Assembly: GCA_902765215.1 (NCBI GenBank)
Contig: CACWZA010000008.1
Coordinates: 1-63,720, forward strand
Source of the DNA: an uncultured bacterium
Lineage (GTDB): Bacteria > Cyanobacteriota > Vampirovibrionia > Gastranaerophilales > Gastranaerophilaceae
Reading direction: 5' to 3'
DNA: 63,720 bases
Shown piece by piece: positions 10,101-18,650 of the stretch (positions within the stretch are counted from its first letter, which is position 1; each line of letters opens with the position of its first letter). The notes below the pieces were generated by a model. It saw only the letters and a list, made by a program, of their open reading frames with translations, did no database searches and was not told where the DNA came from. The translations under genes and the position numbers were made by a program.

Positions 10101-10170
10101 TTACATTTATTTCATCACTCTCAGCGGTTCCGGTTACTTTGCCCTTTTTATATGTATCAATATAAGCCAT
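7105..10170 (-). CDS. RTX-like repeat protein with C-terminal calpain-like (C2) cysteine protease domain
   Basis: 1021-residue protein without signal peptide. From about residue 45 to 700 it carries scattered Gly/Asp/Asn-rich nonapeptide-like repeats (GGDDFI, GDGDDTV, GNGDNEI, GDGNDYV, GDGSDRV) typical of calcium-binding beta-rolls of type I-secreted proteins, with linker segments between blocks. The C-terminal part has FEQGDLGGDCRLFAILESL, resembling the calpain active-site box QG.LGDCWFLAAL, with Cys723. PAHAYTI contains His907 and LVNVWDS contains Asn923, in the order and spacing of the calpain Cys-His-Asn triad. The box differs by an extra Gly before DC and Arg after Cys. Seen: repeats and the three motifs. 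Inferred: secreted, possibly calcium-activated protease. No transporter gene is adjacent. The start ATG 10170 has only a weak SD. Confidence 0.8.
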   Translation of the reverse strand: MAYIDTYKKGKVTGTAESDEINVSGYTIVDKNGNEKPDVNKKFKGMTINAKGGDDFITATKYIDTINCGDGDDTVYSTLGNDKITGGKGQNTLIYSGSFDKDTITLTKGEKLKIDVQSYELTGKDDLDIKVSGKNLIIIVKEYGTITLKNFAKSNVTGAEGSVNIIFGNDNTLNLNQDNYLSYIAKDFNSKGGFTGSRFNESIDASLLQHNATISAKGGYNIIKSTVGYTDKITGGNDGNEIETYDGNKTVTTGTGKDIIKVYGGNTNKITAGNGDNEISLYGSGTNTVKTGKDKDTFNIEGHTISTIYAGGEVNTFNINNTGGDFGAITLKEQNLNATQKIVFSEKLDSDYVFSKIGNNLMLRNTESGSYLILEKYFTTGKKHSQYEFYIGDTKYTDLNDIVNLTKGFEINGKGTIKGTEYNDVIIADDTTGSKISNDTITPGKGKDSINAGAGNNKIIFHSGDGQDTIVKGKGTDTLVFDKGTNLKFSYNNNDMIISYGETDAVTIDNYLKGTSVKYIQIGNETTELNTYYDVLSKNGKSKYINLSKDINTELILTNTFSGKDLNYTLKSLTESETVKLAYLENGRLVVEGNYIQITAAEGQKDDIILLGNNNKVITGDENDIVRVGTALDSSIKFQLMSSYNTIITGDGNDYVTYFGGHNNIDTGDGSDRVQRAFVLSSDSTSDYCTITNCEEFRGIQDNTTDIDAQIGWFEQGDLGGDCRLFAILESLSKSKDFESINNYVTITQVDNENYSVKFNNYDGNNTTNVALSELKTTGYDSSGNKVELSYVSGDLDVALIDMALNKLLNENSAYDKAKLETYFNPTSPVKTIDDASVKTTYYNTLSDYIYGSLDITCVNYDDDFSDKLNELWTAYKNGDISNITVGTARATQPMIELDKIGIVPAHAYTINNLTDTSVSLVNVWDSADILNLDLEKFYSIKPDIVIYDTAYYGERLLMGQGTAQSNQYLYYDESDLSAVVSETLSWNTNSQTDIIIANTNNEVPDLTLTFTDTPSDNLCP

Positions 10171-10223
10171 AGTTTAATCTGAATTGCAACTCTATTATTA
10201 TTTTAATTTGTTTTTTCAATTTT

Positions 10224-11774
10224 TCAAGAGTCATGTCTTCTTTTATTTGCATATCCATAGAATGCGTATATCCCAAGCCCGATTAACAGCCATAATAAGA
10301 AATACAGTGGTGAATCAGAATCGTTTGCGAATCTGCACCACATCAATAATGAGCATGTTAGTATCCCGAGAATCGGAAATAACGGGCAGCATGGAACTTT
10401 GAACGGTCTTGGTCTGTCAGGTTCAGTCTTTCTGAGAATAAGAACCATAATACAAATCAAGATAAATGATGTAAATGTACCAAAATTACACAATGCTGCA
10501 GATACATCTAAGTCCATAAATAAAGCACAAATAATAACAATGAGCCCTGATAGCCATGTCATAATGTGCGGGGTCTTATATTTTTTATGAACAGCATTCA
10601 ATGATTTAGGTAAAAAGTTATCTCTGCTCATTGCAAACAAAATTCTTGTAGTACCCAACTGATAGATTAAAAGAACTGTTGTCAGGGCACAAAGTGCACC
10701 GACTGATATTAAACCTGCATACCAGTCTTTGCCGATACATCTCATTGCGTGTGCTAATGGTGCCTGCGTATCAATTGCACTGCAAGGTAATATCCCCGTT
10801 AATACAAGCGCAACAAGTACATATAACACTGTACATATAACGAGTGTACTTAAAATTGCAATAGGTAAATCTCTCTGCGGTTTTTTTGTTTCTTCTGCCG
10901 CAGTTGAGATTGCATCAAAGCCAATATATGCAAAGAATATTGTAAATGCGCCCATAAACACACCTTTTACACCGTGAGGCATAAATGATGGTTCCCACCA
11001 GTTATGAGGTGCAACATAAAAAGAACCAACAACAATAAAGGATGTGATTATAAACAGGTTTAAGGCAACGAGAACACTTGCAAATCTCGTTGATTCTTTT
11101 ACCCCTTTTACAAGTAAAACAGTAAGCAGGAATACAATAAGTATTGCAGGAATATTTAATGCAATAGGGATCTCAATATTAAACGGTAAATGTAAAAACG
11201 GCATAACATCATGCGGATTCCAGTTAAACTTATCACACATCACATACATTGTTCTGTAGTCATTTCTGAGCCATAGAGGGCAACTTGTTATCCATGCAGG
11301 AAGAACATGTTTAAACCCTTTTAAAAACTGTGCAAAATATCCTGACCACGCACTTGCAACTGTGATATTCCCGATTGCATATTCAAGCATAAGTATCCAG
11401 CCTACCATCCACGCCATAAATTCGCCCATTGTTGCATAGGTATAAGTATAGGCGCTGCCTGCAACCGGAATCATTGCTGATATTTCTGAATATGATAATG
11501 CTGAAAAAACACTCGCAAGTGCTGCAAGGAGCATTGATATTATAACCGCAGGGCCTGCGCCTACTGTATTTTGCCCGCCTTGTATAGCAATACCGATGAT
11601 TGTAAAAATACCTGTGCCTACAACAGCACCGATACCTATTACAATAAGGTCAAAAACATTGAGAGTCTTATTTAAGCCGGAATTACTTCCTGCTTCTATT
11701 AACTCGTCAGGTTTTTTACATCTCAGCAAATTGCTTACTAAATTATTTTGCAATAAGGTCTTTATCATTTTCAT
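10224..11774 (-). CDS. APC-superfamily amino acid permease (second tandem copy)
   Basis: Multi-pass inner-membrane amino acid transporter of the APC family, cationic amino acid transporter/YfnA-like group. The 516-residue protein has the TM1 signature GIGAVVGTGIFTIIG, about 12 hydrophobic segments, the cytoplasmic FFAYIGFDAISTAAEE motif and the C-terminal RPRPFKVP box. It is clearly paralogous to the gene immediately upstream and its start overlaps that gene's end by 32 nt, suggesting one transcript and translational coupling. Starts at 11774 or 11768 are possible. Substrate cannot be read from sequence. Confidence 0.93.
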   Translation of the reverse strand: MKMIKTLLQNNLVSNLLRCKKPDELIEAGSNSGLNKTLNVFDLIVIGIGAVVGTGIFTIIGIAIQGGQNTVGAGPAVIISMLLAALASVFSALSYSEISAMIPVAGSAYTYTYATMGEFMAWMVGWILMLEYAIGNITVASAWSGYFAQFLKGFKHVLPAWITSCPLWLRNDYRTMYVMCDKFNWNPHDVMPFLHLPFNIEIPIALNIPAILIVFLLTVLLVKGVKESTRFASVLVALNLFIITSFIVVGSFYVAPHNWWEPSFMPHGVKGVFMGAFTIFFAYIGFDAISTAAEETKKPQRDLPIAILSTLVICTVLYVLVALVLTGILPCSAIDTQAPLAHAMRCIGKDWYAGLISVGALCALTTVLLIYQLGTTRILFAMSRDNFLPKSLNAVHKKYKTPHIMTWLSGLIVIICALFMDLDVSAALCNFGTFTSFILICIMVLILRKTEPDRPRPFKVPCCPLFPILGILTCSLLMWCRFANDSDSPLYFLLWLLIGLGIYAFYGYANKRRHDS

Positions 11775-13269
11775 TTACTTCTATACTATTCATTTCGGCT
11801 CTGCGGTTTTTAGAATAACCGTAGAGTGCATATATAATTATACCCAGAACAATCCAAATTCCAAATAACATTGAGGAATCCTTCAGTTCCTTAAAGGAAT
11901 ATATCATAAGTCCGCCGCAACATATTATCCCAAGCATTGGGAATAACGGCGAAAACGGAACTTTAAACGGTCTTGGTCTTTCAGGATCAATATGTCTTAA
12001 TATCAATACTGCGACACATATAACAATAAATGATGCGAATGTACCATATACGCAGAGGTTTGCTGCATCACTTACGTTGAATGTAAATGTTCCTATAATA
12101 CAAAGGAACGCAACTAACAATGTTAAAACATGCGGTGTTTTGAACTTAGGGTGTAACTTTTGAAATACACCCGGCAGGAAATTATCTCTGCTCATTGCGT
12201 ATAAAACTCTTGTAGTTGCAAGGTGTAATACCATCAAAACTGAAGTTAATCCTGCAATTGCACCGACTGATATCAATTCAGGTATGTATTTAACATTGTT
12301 CAAGTTCATAACAAACGCAAGTGGAGCATCCAAAAATCCCTGATCAACAGGCCCGCTTGTTTTATAAATACCTGTCAAAACGAGTGCAACAGATATGTAA
12401 ACAAGTGTTGTTATAATTAGTGAACCTATAATCCCGATAGGTAAATCTTTTTGAGGGTTTTTACATTCTTCTGCAGTTGTTGCAAGTGCATCAAAACCCA
12501 CATAAGCAAAGAAGATTGTGAAGGCACCCATAAATATGCCCTGATATCCGTTTGGAGCAAACGGCTGCCAGTTAGCAGGGTGAACAAAGTGTGCACCGCA
12601 TACTACAAATAAACCTATAACAGTTAACTTAACCGCAACCATAATTGCAGCCATTTTTGTTGAATCTTTAGTTCCTTTTATAAGCATTGCAGTTGTTACT
12701 AAAACAATAAATATTGCAGGGATATCAACCCCGTGTGTGGTTAAATACTTGTATGAATCAGCCAGAAACGGCATATTTTGTGTTAATGAACTAAAATCGT
12801 GACCTGATACTGAAAGCCCCTGAAAGAAATGGGTAACATAGTTTGACCACGAACAGGCAACCCCTATATATCCGAAAAGATATTCAAGTGTTAATAACCA
12901 GCCGACAATCCAGGCACAAAACTCACCTAATGTGACAAAGGTGTAAGTATAAGCGCCACCTGCGACAGGAATCATTGTTGAAAATTCACTGTAACACATT
13001 GCTGAAAAGATACTTGCAATTGTTGCAATAATCATTGATACGACAAGTGCAGGCCCTGCTCCCGGAGTTCCTGCTTCACCTGCTGCTGCAATACCTACAA
13101 CAGCGAATATCCCTGATCCGATAATTGCACCAACCCCTAAAATAATAAGGTCAATTGCGGTTAAGGTCTTTTCTAAACCGGCTTTTGATGCCGTAGCTAA
13201 CATCTGTTCAGGATTTTTCCTTGTAAGAATTTTTGTGAAAAACCCTTCTAATATGTGTTTTCTTGTCAT
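11743..13269 (-). CDS. APC-superfamily amino acid permease (first tandem copy)
   Basis: 508-residue integral membrane amino acid permease with GVGAIIGSGIFAVVG in TM1, FFAYVGFDALATTAEE and RPRPFKVPFSPLFP near the C-terminus, all typical of the YfnA/CAT branch of the APC family. It shares long stretches with the following gene, which points to a tandem duplication. It lies 16 nt downstream of glyQ in the same direction. Likely imports or exchanges amino acids across the inner membrane; specificity unknown. Confidence 0.93.
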   Translation of the reverse strand: MTRKHILEGFFTKILTRKNPEQMLATASKAGLEKTLTAIDLIILGVGAIIGSGIFAVVGIAAAGEAGTPGAGPALVVSMIIATIASIFSAMCYSEFSTMIPVAGGAYTYTFVTLGEFCAWIVGWLLTLEYLFGYIGVACSWSNYVTHFFQGLSVSGHDFSSLTQNMPFLADSYKYLTTHGVDIPAIFIVLVTTAMLIKGTKDSTKMAAIMVAVKLTVIGLFVVCGAHFVHPANWQPFAPNGYQGIFMGAFTIFFAYVGFDALATTAEECKNPQKDLPIGIIGSLIITTLVYISVALVLTGIYKTSGPVDQGFLDAPLAFVMNLNNVKYIPELISVGAIAGLTSVLMVLHLATTRVLYAMSRDNFLPGVFQKLHPKFKTPHVLTLLVAFLCIIGTFTFNVSDAANLCVYGTFASFIVICVAVLILRHIDPERPRPFKVPFSPLFPMLGIICCGGLMIYSFKELKDSSMLFGIWIVLGIIIYALYGYSKNRRAEMNSIEVNENDKDLIAK

Positions 13270-13285
13270 TATTATTCTTTATTCC

Positions 13286-14176
13286 TTATACTTTAGCTGT
13301 TTCTTTTTTGCAAAGAGGGAAGCCCATTTCTCTGCGTTGTTCAACATAAAGTGACGCAACTGAAGCCGCCATGGTTCTTACTCTGTTAATGAAGTTTATA
13401 CGTTCATCCTTACTGATTACACCTCTTGCATCAAGCAGATTGAAAGTGTGTGAGCATTTCAAAACATAATCATAAGCAGGTAAAACGAGTTTTGCATTTA
13501 CGCAGTTGTCGACTTCTTTTTGGTATAAGTCAAACAAGGTAAACAAGGTTTTACCGTCTGAATATTCAAAATTATATTTTGATTGTTCTATTTCATTCTG
13601 AAGATAAATTTCGCCATATTTCAGGTTATTATTCCAGTTAATATCAAAAACAGATTCTTTGTTTTGCAAATACATTGCGATTCGTTCAAGACCGTATGTA
13701 ATTTCAAGGGCAACAGGTTTTACTTCAATACCGCCAACCTGTTGGAAGTATGTAAATTGAGTGATTTCCATACCGTCAAGCCAAACTTCCCAGCCTACAC
13801 CGGCAGCACCGAGAGTAGGTGATTCCCAGTTATCTTCAACAAATCTTACATCGTGTTTTGATAAATCAATACCCATTGCTTCAAGACTGCTCAGATACAA
13901 TTCCTGTGCATTATCAGGTGATGGTTTTAAAATAACCTGATATTGAAAATAGTGACCTAATCTGTTAGGGTTTTCACCATATCTTGCATCGGTCGGGCGT
14001 CTGCAAGGTTCAACCATTGCAGTTGACCAAGGCTCAGGGCCGAGTGCTCTTAAAAATGTTGCAGGGTTCATTGTAGATGCACCCTTTTCAGTATCATAAG
14101 GCTGTTGAATTACACAACCGTAGTCTGACCAAAACTTTGATAAGTTTAATATTAAATCTTGAAAATTAAGCTCCAT
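13286..14176 (-). CDS. glyQ: Glycyl-tRNA synthetase alpha subunit
   Basis: Catalytic subunit of the bacterial alpha2beta2 glycyl-tRNA synthetase. The 296-residue protein has the family blocks [48 protein letters not shown] and [11 protein letters not shown], essentially full length. ATG 14176 is preceded at 6 nt by GGGGAAG; an upstream in-frame TTG at 14191 would include the SD inside the coding region and is rejected. The beta subunit gene (glyS) is not adjacent; two permease genes follow instead. Confidence 0.96.
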   Translation of the reverse strand: MELNFQDLILNLSKFWSDYGCVIQQPYDTEKGASTMNPATFLRALGPEPWSTAMVEPCRRPTDARYGENPNRLGHYFQYQVILKPSPDNAQELYLSSLEAMGIDLSKHDVRFVEDNWESPTLGAAGVGWEVWLDGMEITQFTYFQQVGGIEVKPVALEITYGLERIAMYLQNKESVFDINWNNNLKYGEIYLQNEIEQSKYNFEYSDGKTLFTLFDLYQKEVDNCVNAKLVLPAYDYVLKCSHTFNLLDARGVISKDERINFINRVRTMAASVASLYVEQRREMGFPLCKKETAKV

Positions 14177-14337
14177 AGTATACTTCCCCAATAATGTACA
14201 AGTTACACTTGATTATATCCCAAACACAGGAAAAATCAAATTATATGACTTATTTTTGATTAAATTTAGTTAAGTTTGTTATCTTATTTGCAAAATGCCT
14301 GTTGAACATATATACTTGTTTTAGATTTGGAGAGATT

Positions 14338-15252
14338 ATGAAAGAATATGTATTTTTTGAAGGGAAATATATAGAGTCCGATAAGGCCGTTATTTCAATT
14401 AAAACACAGTCGTTTTTATATGGTACAAGTGTGTTTGAGGGGATAAGAGCATATTATAATGATTCTGATAAACAAATGTATGTTTTCAGAATGAAAGAAC
14501 ATTACGAACGACTTTTAAGAAGTGCTAAAATTATGCTGATGGATTGTCCGTATTCAGTGGAAGAATTGTGTGAGCAAACTGTTCAGCTTCTTAAAAAGAA
14601 TAACTACAAACAAGATGTTTATATAAGACCTACACTATATGTATCAAGTCATAAAATCAGTCCGGGGCTTGATAACACAAAAACTTCATATCTTTTGTTT
14701 ACAACCCCTTTTGGCGACTATTACGATATGTCAAAAGGGTTGGATTTGTGTATATCAAGTTGGCGCAGAACATCCGATAATGCAATACCACCTAGGGCAA
14801 AAATTGCCGGTGCGTATGCTAATGCTGCGCTAATCAACACAGATGCTCATAATATGGGGTTTGATGATGCGATTGTATTATCTGAATCAGGACAGGTTAC
14901 AGAGGGTTCTGCTATGAATATGATGTTTGTTAAAAACGGCAAACTGATTACCACCTGCCCGACTGATGATATTTTAGAAGGTGTTACAAGAAATACGGTT
15001 ATGGAGCTTGCAAAAGATATCGGAATTGAGGTTGAGGAAAGAGAAGTTGACCGTACAGAATTATACATAATGGATGAAATGTTTGTATGCGGTACGGGAG
15101 CCCAAATTACACCTGTTGCAACAATAGATAGGCGTCCAGTCGGTAATGAAAAGATGGGTGAAATCACTTCAACACTTCAAAAATTGTATTTTGATGTTGT
15201 AAAAGGTAAGGTTAATAAGTATAAGAATTGGTGCGTACCTGTTTATGATTAG
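14338..15252 (+). CDS. ilvE: Branched-chain amino acid aminotransferase
   Basis: PLP-dependent fold-type IV aminotransferase that interconverts Val, Leu and Ile with their 2-oxo acids. 304 residues, full length. FLYGTSVFEGIRAY is the N-terminal signature, Lys155 in RAKIAGAYANAAL is the predicted PLP-binding lysine, and VTEGSAMNMMFVKNG and GVTRNTV follow in family order. D-amino acid aminotransferase and ADC lyase belong to the same fold but the EGIRAY/RTSDNAIPP context favours IlvE. ATG 14338 with GGAG 5 nt upstream is chosen over an upstream in-frame codon at 14302. It overlaps the mlaE-like gene by 8 nt. Confidence 0.94.
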   Translation: MKEYVFFEGKYIESDKAVISIKTQSFLYGTSVFEGIRAYYNDSDKQMYVFRMKEHYERLLRSAKIMLMDCPYSVEELCEQTVQLLKKNNYKQDVYIRPTLYVSSHKISPGLDNTKTSYLLFTTPFGDYYDMSKGLDLCISSWRRTSDNAIPPRAKIAGAYANAALINTDAHNMGFDDAIVLSESGQVTEGSAMNMMFVKNGKLITTCPTDDILEGVTRNTVMELAKDIGIEVEEREVDRTELYIMDEMFVCGTGAQITPVATIDRRPVGNEKMGEITSTLQKLYFDVVKGKVNKYKNWCVPVYD

Positions 15253-15997
15253 TTTTATTTATAACGGCATAACCTTTTTAGGGAAATGTTTACAAAATCT
15301 TTTTAGTTCAGTTAAATACATCTGCTCGGGGCAGATGAGGTTAAAGCATGCTTTATCACAGGCGGCACTTATCAGTTATGATTCACTTTTGATATCTTTG
15401 ACTATTTCTTTTGTTGCTGCTGCTGTTATAACGATTCAGGTATCGAAGCAGTTTTTAATGAGTGGTGCTGATAGTTATGTGGGCGGGACACTTACAGTTG
15501 TAATTATAAGAGAAATAGCACCTGCATTTGTCGCGCTCTCTATTGGGGCAAGAGCCGGTACTGCAATTTCAGCAGAGATTGCAAATATGCAGGTTACAGA
15601 ACAGGTTGATGCAATTAAAACCTTAAAAGTTGATCCTGTGGGTTATTATTTTGCACCAAGAATATTGTCCGCTGCGCTAACCGTTCCTATGGTTACTGTT
15701 ATAGCAGAACTTGTCGGGATTTTAGGTGGTTTGCTTGTTGCATATTTAACAATTCAGCTTCACCCTCACAGATACATAAATTCCGTATGGGCATGGCTTA
15801 AACTCAGAGATTTTTATATAAGTATTTTTAAAGCCTTTGTTTTTGGGATTTTGATTGCAGATGTTTGTGCAACGCAAGGATATGAAACAAAAGGTGGGGC
15901 AAAAGAAGTCGGTATATCAACTACTCAGGCAGCAATAAAGTCCACAATCTATATGCTGATTGCAGACTTTTTAATAAACTTTGTGTTCTATTTATAA
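15245..15997 (+). CDS. mlaE: MlaE/YrbE-type lipid ABC transporter permease
   Basis: Inner-membrane permease of the Mla-type phospholipid transport system, also like TGD1 and cyanobacterial homologues. 250 residues with the family core IREIAPAFVALSIGARAGTAISAEI, then VTEQVDAIKTLKVDP and about five hydrophobic segments, ending YETKGGAKEVGISTTQAAI...IADFLINF. Both are hallmark MlaE motifs. The partner ATPase (MlaF) and MCE protein (MlaD) are not adjacent. The start overlaps the end of ilvE by 8 nt, so expression is probably coupled. Confidence 0.93.
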   Translation: MISFIYNGITFLGKCLQNLFSSVKYICSGQMRLKHALSQAALISYDSLLISLTISFVAAAVITIQVSKQFLMSGADSYVGGTLTVVIIREIAPAFVALSIGARAGTAISAEIANMQVTEQVDAIKTLKVDPVGYYFAPRILSAALTVPMVTVIAELVGILGGLLVAYLTIQLHPHRYINSVWAWLKLRDFYISIFKAFVFGILIADVCATQGYETKGGAKEVGISTTQAAIKSTIYMLIADFLINFVFYL

Positions 15998-16001
15998 AAA
16001 T

Positions 16002-17468
16002 TTAGGCTAAACTTGTTCCACCTGAACCCATACTTAACGGGTCTTGTTCTGAATTTTCTCTGTTATCTTCGATAATTTGGTCACCTACTGCAAGCAGTTC
16101 TGGGACTTCATTATTCAATATTTCATCAGAAGAAGCTGCAACTTCATCAGTATTTAAGTCTGCATTTGTGACCTCAGACTCACCGCCACTAATATTTGCA
16201 CCACTATCAGCCATTAGAGAAATTCCTTCGTTATAAAATTCCTTGAATTCTCCGAATGCTTGTTGAAGTTCCGGAGAAATACCGCTAAGGATATTATTAA
16301 CAATTTGGTTTGTAAAGACTTTTGCCTGATCAACTGCAATCTTTTGTACCGAATTTTGTAATGCTAATTTTGCAGCACGACCACCCTCATTAATTGATGC
16401 TTCCGTGCATTGTGCGGCTTTTGCTGCTGTTGCACCAAATGATACGACTGAACCAACTCCAAGTTCAGCAGCCGCTGCTGCAAGTAAACCAGAATTTGTA
16501 CCGCAAATCGCAGATTTAGCAACCATACAAGCGAGCTTAATACAGGTTATTTTATCGAATTGAGGGAACTGACCTTGTAACATTCCGCTTAATTCATTTA
16601 CTGCACCTGAAGCATTATTATAAATATCAGTAAATGCTCCGGACATTTCATCAACTTGTGTAGCAAGTTCTGCTGATATTTCCATTGATTCATCTGCTAA
16701 GTTTTGTTTTTCGGCTTGTAAACCTTCAATATTACTTTGAAGTTCAATGTTAGATGTCTGGAATCCAAGCATTTGTGTAAAAGCAGTGCCGATTTGACCG
16801 ATTAAACTTGTTCTTTTTGCCATTAAGTTTTGAAGCTGAGGATCTGCATTTATATCTCCCTGATTGCCATTCGGATCTTGCGGATTTGCTTTAAGTTCAG
16901 CCATTCTCTGCTGGAATTGTGTATCAACGTCTGCTTTTTGTTGTTTTAAGTCTTTTATAACCTGATCTTGTTTTTGAATTTCTTCATTATTTTTTTGAAT
17001 GTTTTCTTTTGCCTCATCTGTCTGTGTATTTATTTCGGCAGACCTATCAGCTGCAGCATCAAGTTGTGCCTGTCCTTCATCTACAGCTGAACCCATGTCT
17101 GATTGTGTTGCATCAGCCTGACTTTTTGCCTCATTTTTGATGTTTTCCGACTCTCTGTTTACTGCCTCAGATAGTTGAGTTTGATTATTAACCTGCTGGT
17201 TTATCTCGTTTATCATTTGTGAGTCTTCAGCTTCAAGTTGTGCCTTATTATACATACCCATAAGAACAGTTTTTACAATATCAATCGCCCCGTCAACTGC
17301 AGCTTTTGCTTCAGGACTTAATCCTAATTGATCAGTAAGCGTGCCAACACCCTGGTCAAATATGCTATTGCCCATTTGCTGCATATCACCGGTTTTAAGC
17401 TGTTTTACAGTCTGTAAGCCCTGCTTAAATATTTGTTGTGTTTGACTGGACGTATTAACTGATGTCAT
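16002..17468 (-). CDS. Coiled-coil protein with hydrophobic central segment, unknown function
   Basis: 488 residues from ATG 17468, which has GAGAGAG 6 nt upstream; the open frame extends to 17702 but that part is non-coding leader. No signal peptide is visible. Residues about 60-270 are Gln/Asn/Glu/Ala-rich and predicted helical with heptad-like repeats (NEEIQKQDQVIKDLKQQKAD and similar). A hydrophobic Ala/Gly-rich stretch with several Cys (CIKLACMVAKSAICG...AAAAAELGVGSVV) lies near residues 305-350, followed by another amphipathic region and an acidic, Ser/Gly-rich tail. The layout resembles type III secretion translocator proteins only in outline; no homology is claimed. Converges with mlaE and is divergent from dapA. 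Confidence 0.8.
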   Translation of the reverse strand: MTSVNTSSQTQQIFKQGLQTVKQLKTGDMQQMGNSIFDQGVGTLTDQLGLSPEAKAAVDGAIDIVKTVLMGMYNKAQLEAEDSQMINEINQQVNNQTQLSEAVNRESENIKNEAKSQADATQSDMGSAVDEGQAQLDAAADRSAEINTQTDEAKENIQKNNEEIQKQDQVIKDLKQQKADVDTQFQQRMAELKANPQDPNGNQGDINADPQLQNLMAKRTSLIGQIGTAFTQMLGFQTSNIELQSNIEGLQAEKQNLADESMEISAELATQVDEMSGAFTDIYNNASGAVNELSGMLQGQFPQFDKITCIKLACMVAKSAICGTNSGLLAAAAAELGVGSVVSFGATAAKAAQCTEASINEGGRAAKLALQNSVQKIAVDQAKVFTNQIVNNILSGISPELQQAFGEFKEFYNEGISLMADSGANISGGESEVTNADLNTDEVAASSDEILNNEVPELLAVGDQIIEDNRENSEQDPLSMGSGGTSLA

Positions 17469-17494
17469 AATGTTCTCTCTCTTGTACGGTTTAT

Positions 17495-17576
17495 ATAGCA
17501 CCCGCTCGTATGGGTACATGGGTGCTATGCTCCATATATATAAAAACATTTCATAACCCCTGATTTCAGAGGGGTT
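17495..17576 (-). promoter_or_regulatory. Hairpin-rich 5' leader of the coiled-coil protein gene
   Basis: On the minus strand, a 7-bp hairpin AACCCCT/AGGGGTT (17576-17555) is followed by a 9-bp stem ATAGCACCC/GGGTGCTAT (17528-17495) with a 16-nt loop, ending about 26 nt before ATG 17468. Neither is followed by a T run, so they are not simple terminators. A leader-based control element is inference. Confidence 0.35.
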
Positions 17577-17693
17577 AAAAACCTTAACAATTCTTAATAT
17601 ACCTTTTAAAAATAATGAAAATTTTTGTATTTTAGTCATATTTGTAATAAAATTTTTGTATAAGATTAGACTAATTTTACAAGGGGAGCATAT

Positions 17694-18584
17694 ATGAGAC
17701 ATGATTTTGGTGAAGTTTTAACTGCAATGGTTACACCTTTTGACAAAAACGGGAAAGTTGACTACAACAAAGTTGAAGAATTAGCCTCACACCTGATTGA
17801 TAACGGTTCTGATGCAATTGTAGTTACAGGTACAACAGGTGAATCACCTACGCTGATTTATGATGAAGAACTTGAAATCCTCAATTGTGCTAAAAAGGCA
17901 TCCCGTAACAGAAAACCTATAATTATGGGTACAGGTTCAAATTGCACGGAAACTGCGGTTATGATGTCTAAAAAGGCAGAAAAAGAAGGTGCAGATGGGA
18001 TATTAACAGTCGTTCCTTATTACAATAAACCTTCACAAAAAGGTATGATTGCTCACTTTTCTGCAGTTGCTGAAGCAGTAAATTTACCTGTGATTCTATA
18101 TAACATCCCTTCAAGAACAGGCGTTAATATGTCTGTAGAAACTGCAAAATATTTAACAGAAAAATATGAGAATATTGTTGCAATTAAACAAAGCTTTGGC
18201 GATTTGGATATTATCACCGATTATAAACTCAATCTGCCGTCTGGAGTTGCAATCTACAGCGGAGACGACAGTTTGACCTTACCGATGCTTTCTGTTGGTG
18301 CTCACGGTGTTATATCTGTAGCATCACACTTGTATGGTAAAGAAATTAAATCAATGATCAGGAACTTTAAAACAGGCGATATTACTTCTGCAAGAAATAT
18401 GCATTATCGCTTATATCCTATTATGAAGAAGCTATTTATGGCTCCTAATCCTGTTCCTGTTAAAGCTGCTTTGGCTAAAAAAGGAATAATTGAAGAATAT
18501 GTAAGAAAACCGCTTGTTACCTTGGATGAAAATGAAAAGAAAGAGTTATTTAAGGTATTAAGCAGTATAAAATTCGGTAAATAG
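17694..18584 (+). CDS. dapA: 4-hydroxy-tetrahydrodipicolinate synthase
   Basis: Condenses pyruvate with L-aspartate semialdehyde, the first committed step to lysine and diaminopimelate. 296 residues, a TIM barrel of the NAL family. The motifs are GTTGESPTL, VVPYYNKPSQKG, LYNIPSRTG with Tyr136, and VAIKQSFGD with the Schiff-base Lys165. The SD AAGGGGAG precedes ATG 17694. Closely followed (66 nt) by secD in the same direction. Confidence 0.96.
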   Translation: MRHDFGEVLTAMVTPFDKNGKVDYNKVEELASHLIDNGSDAIVVTGTTGESPTLIYDEELEILNCAKKASRNRKPIIMGTGSNCTETAVMMSKKAEKEGADGILTVVPYYNKPSQKGMIAHFSAVAEAVNLPVILYNIPSRTGVNMSVETAKYLTEKYENIVAIKQSFGDLDIITDYKLNLPSGVAIYSGDDSLTLPMLSVGAHGVISVASHLYGKEIKSMIRNFKTGDITSARNMHYRLYPIMKKLFMAPNPVPVKAALAKKGIIEEYVRKPLVTLDENEKKELFKVLSSIKFGK

Positions 18585-18650
18585 CACTAAAGTGGCTAAT
18601 TACCTTAAAGAGAATAATAGTTATAATTATATAAAGGAGTAAAAGGGAAA

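Noticed and set aside
17469-17702. 78-residue N-terminal extension of the coiled-coil protein
   Set aside because: The stretch holds leader hairpins and promoter-like DNA, and ATG 17468 has its own SD.
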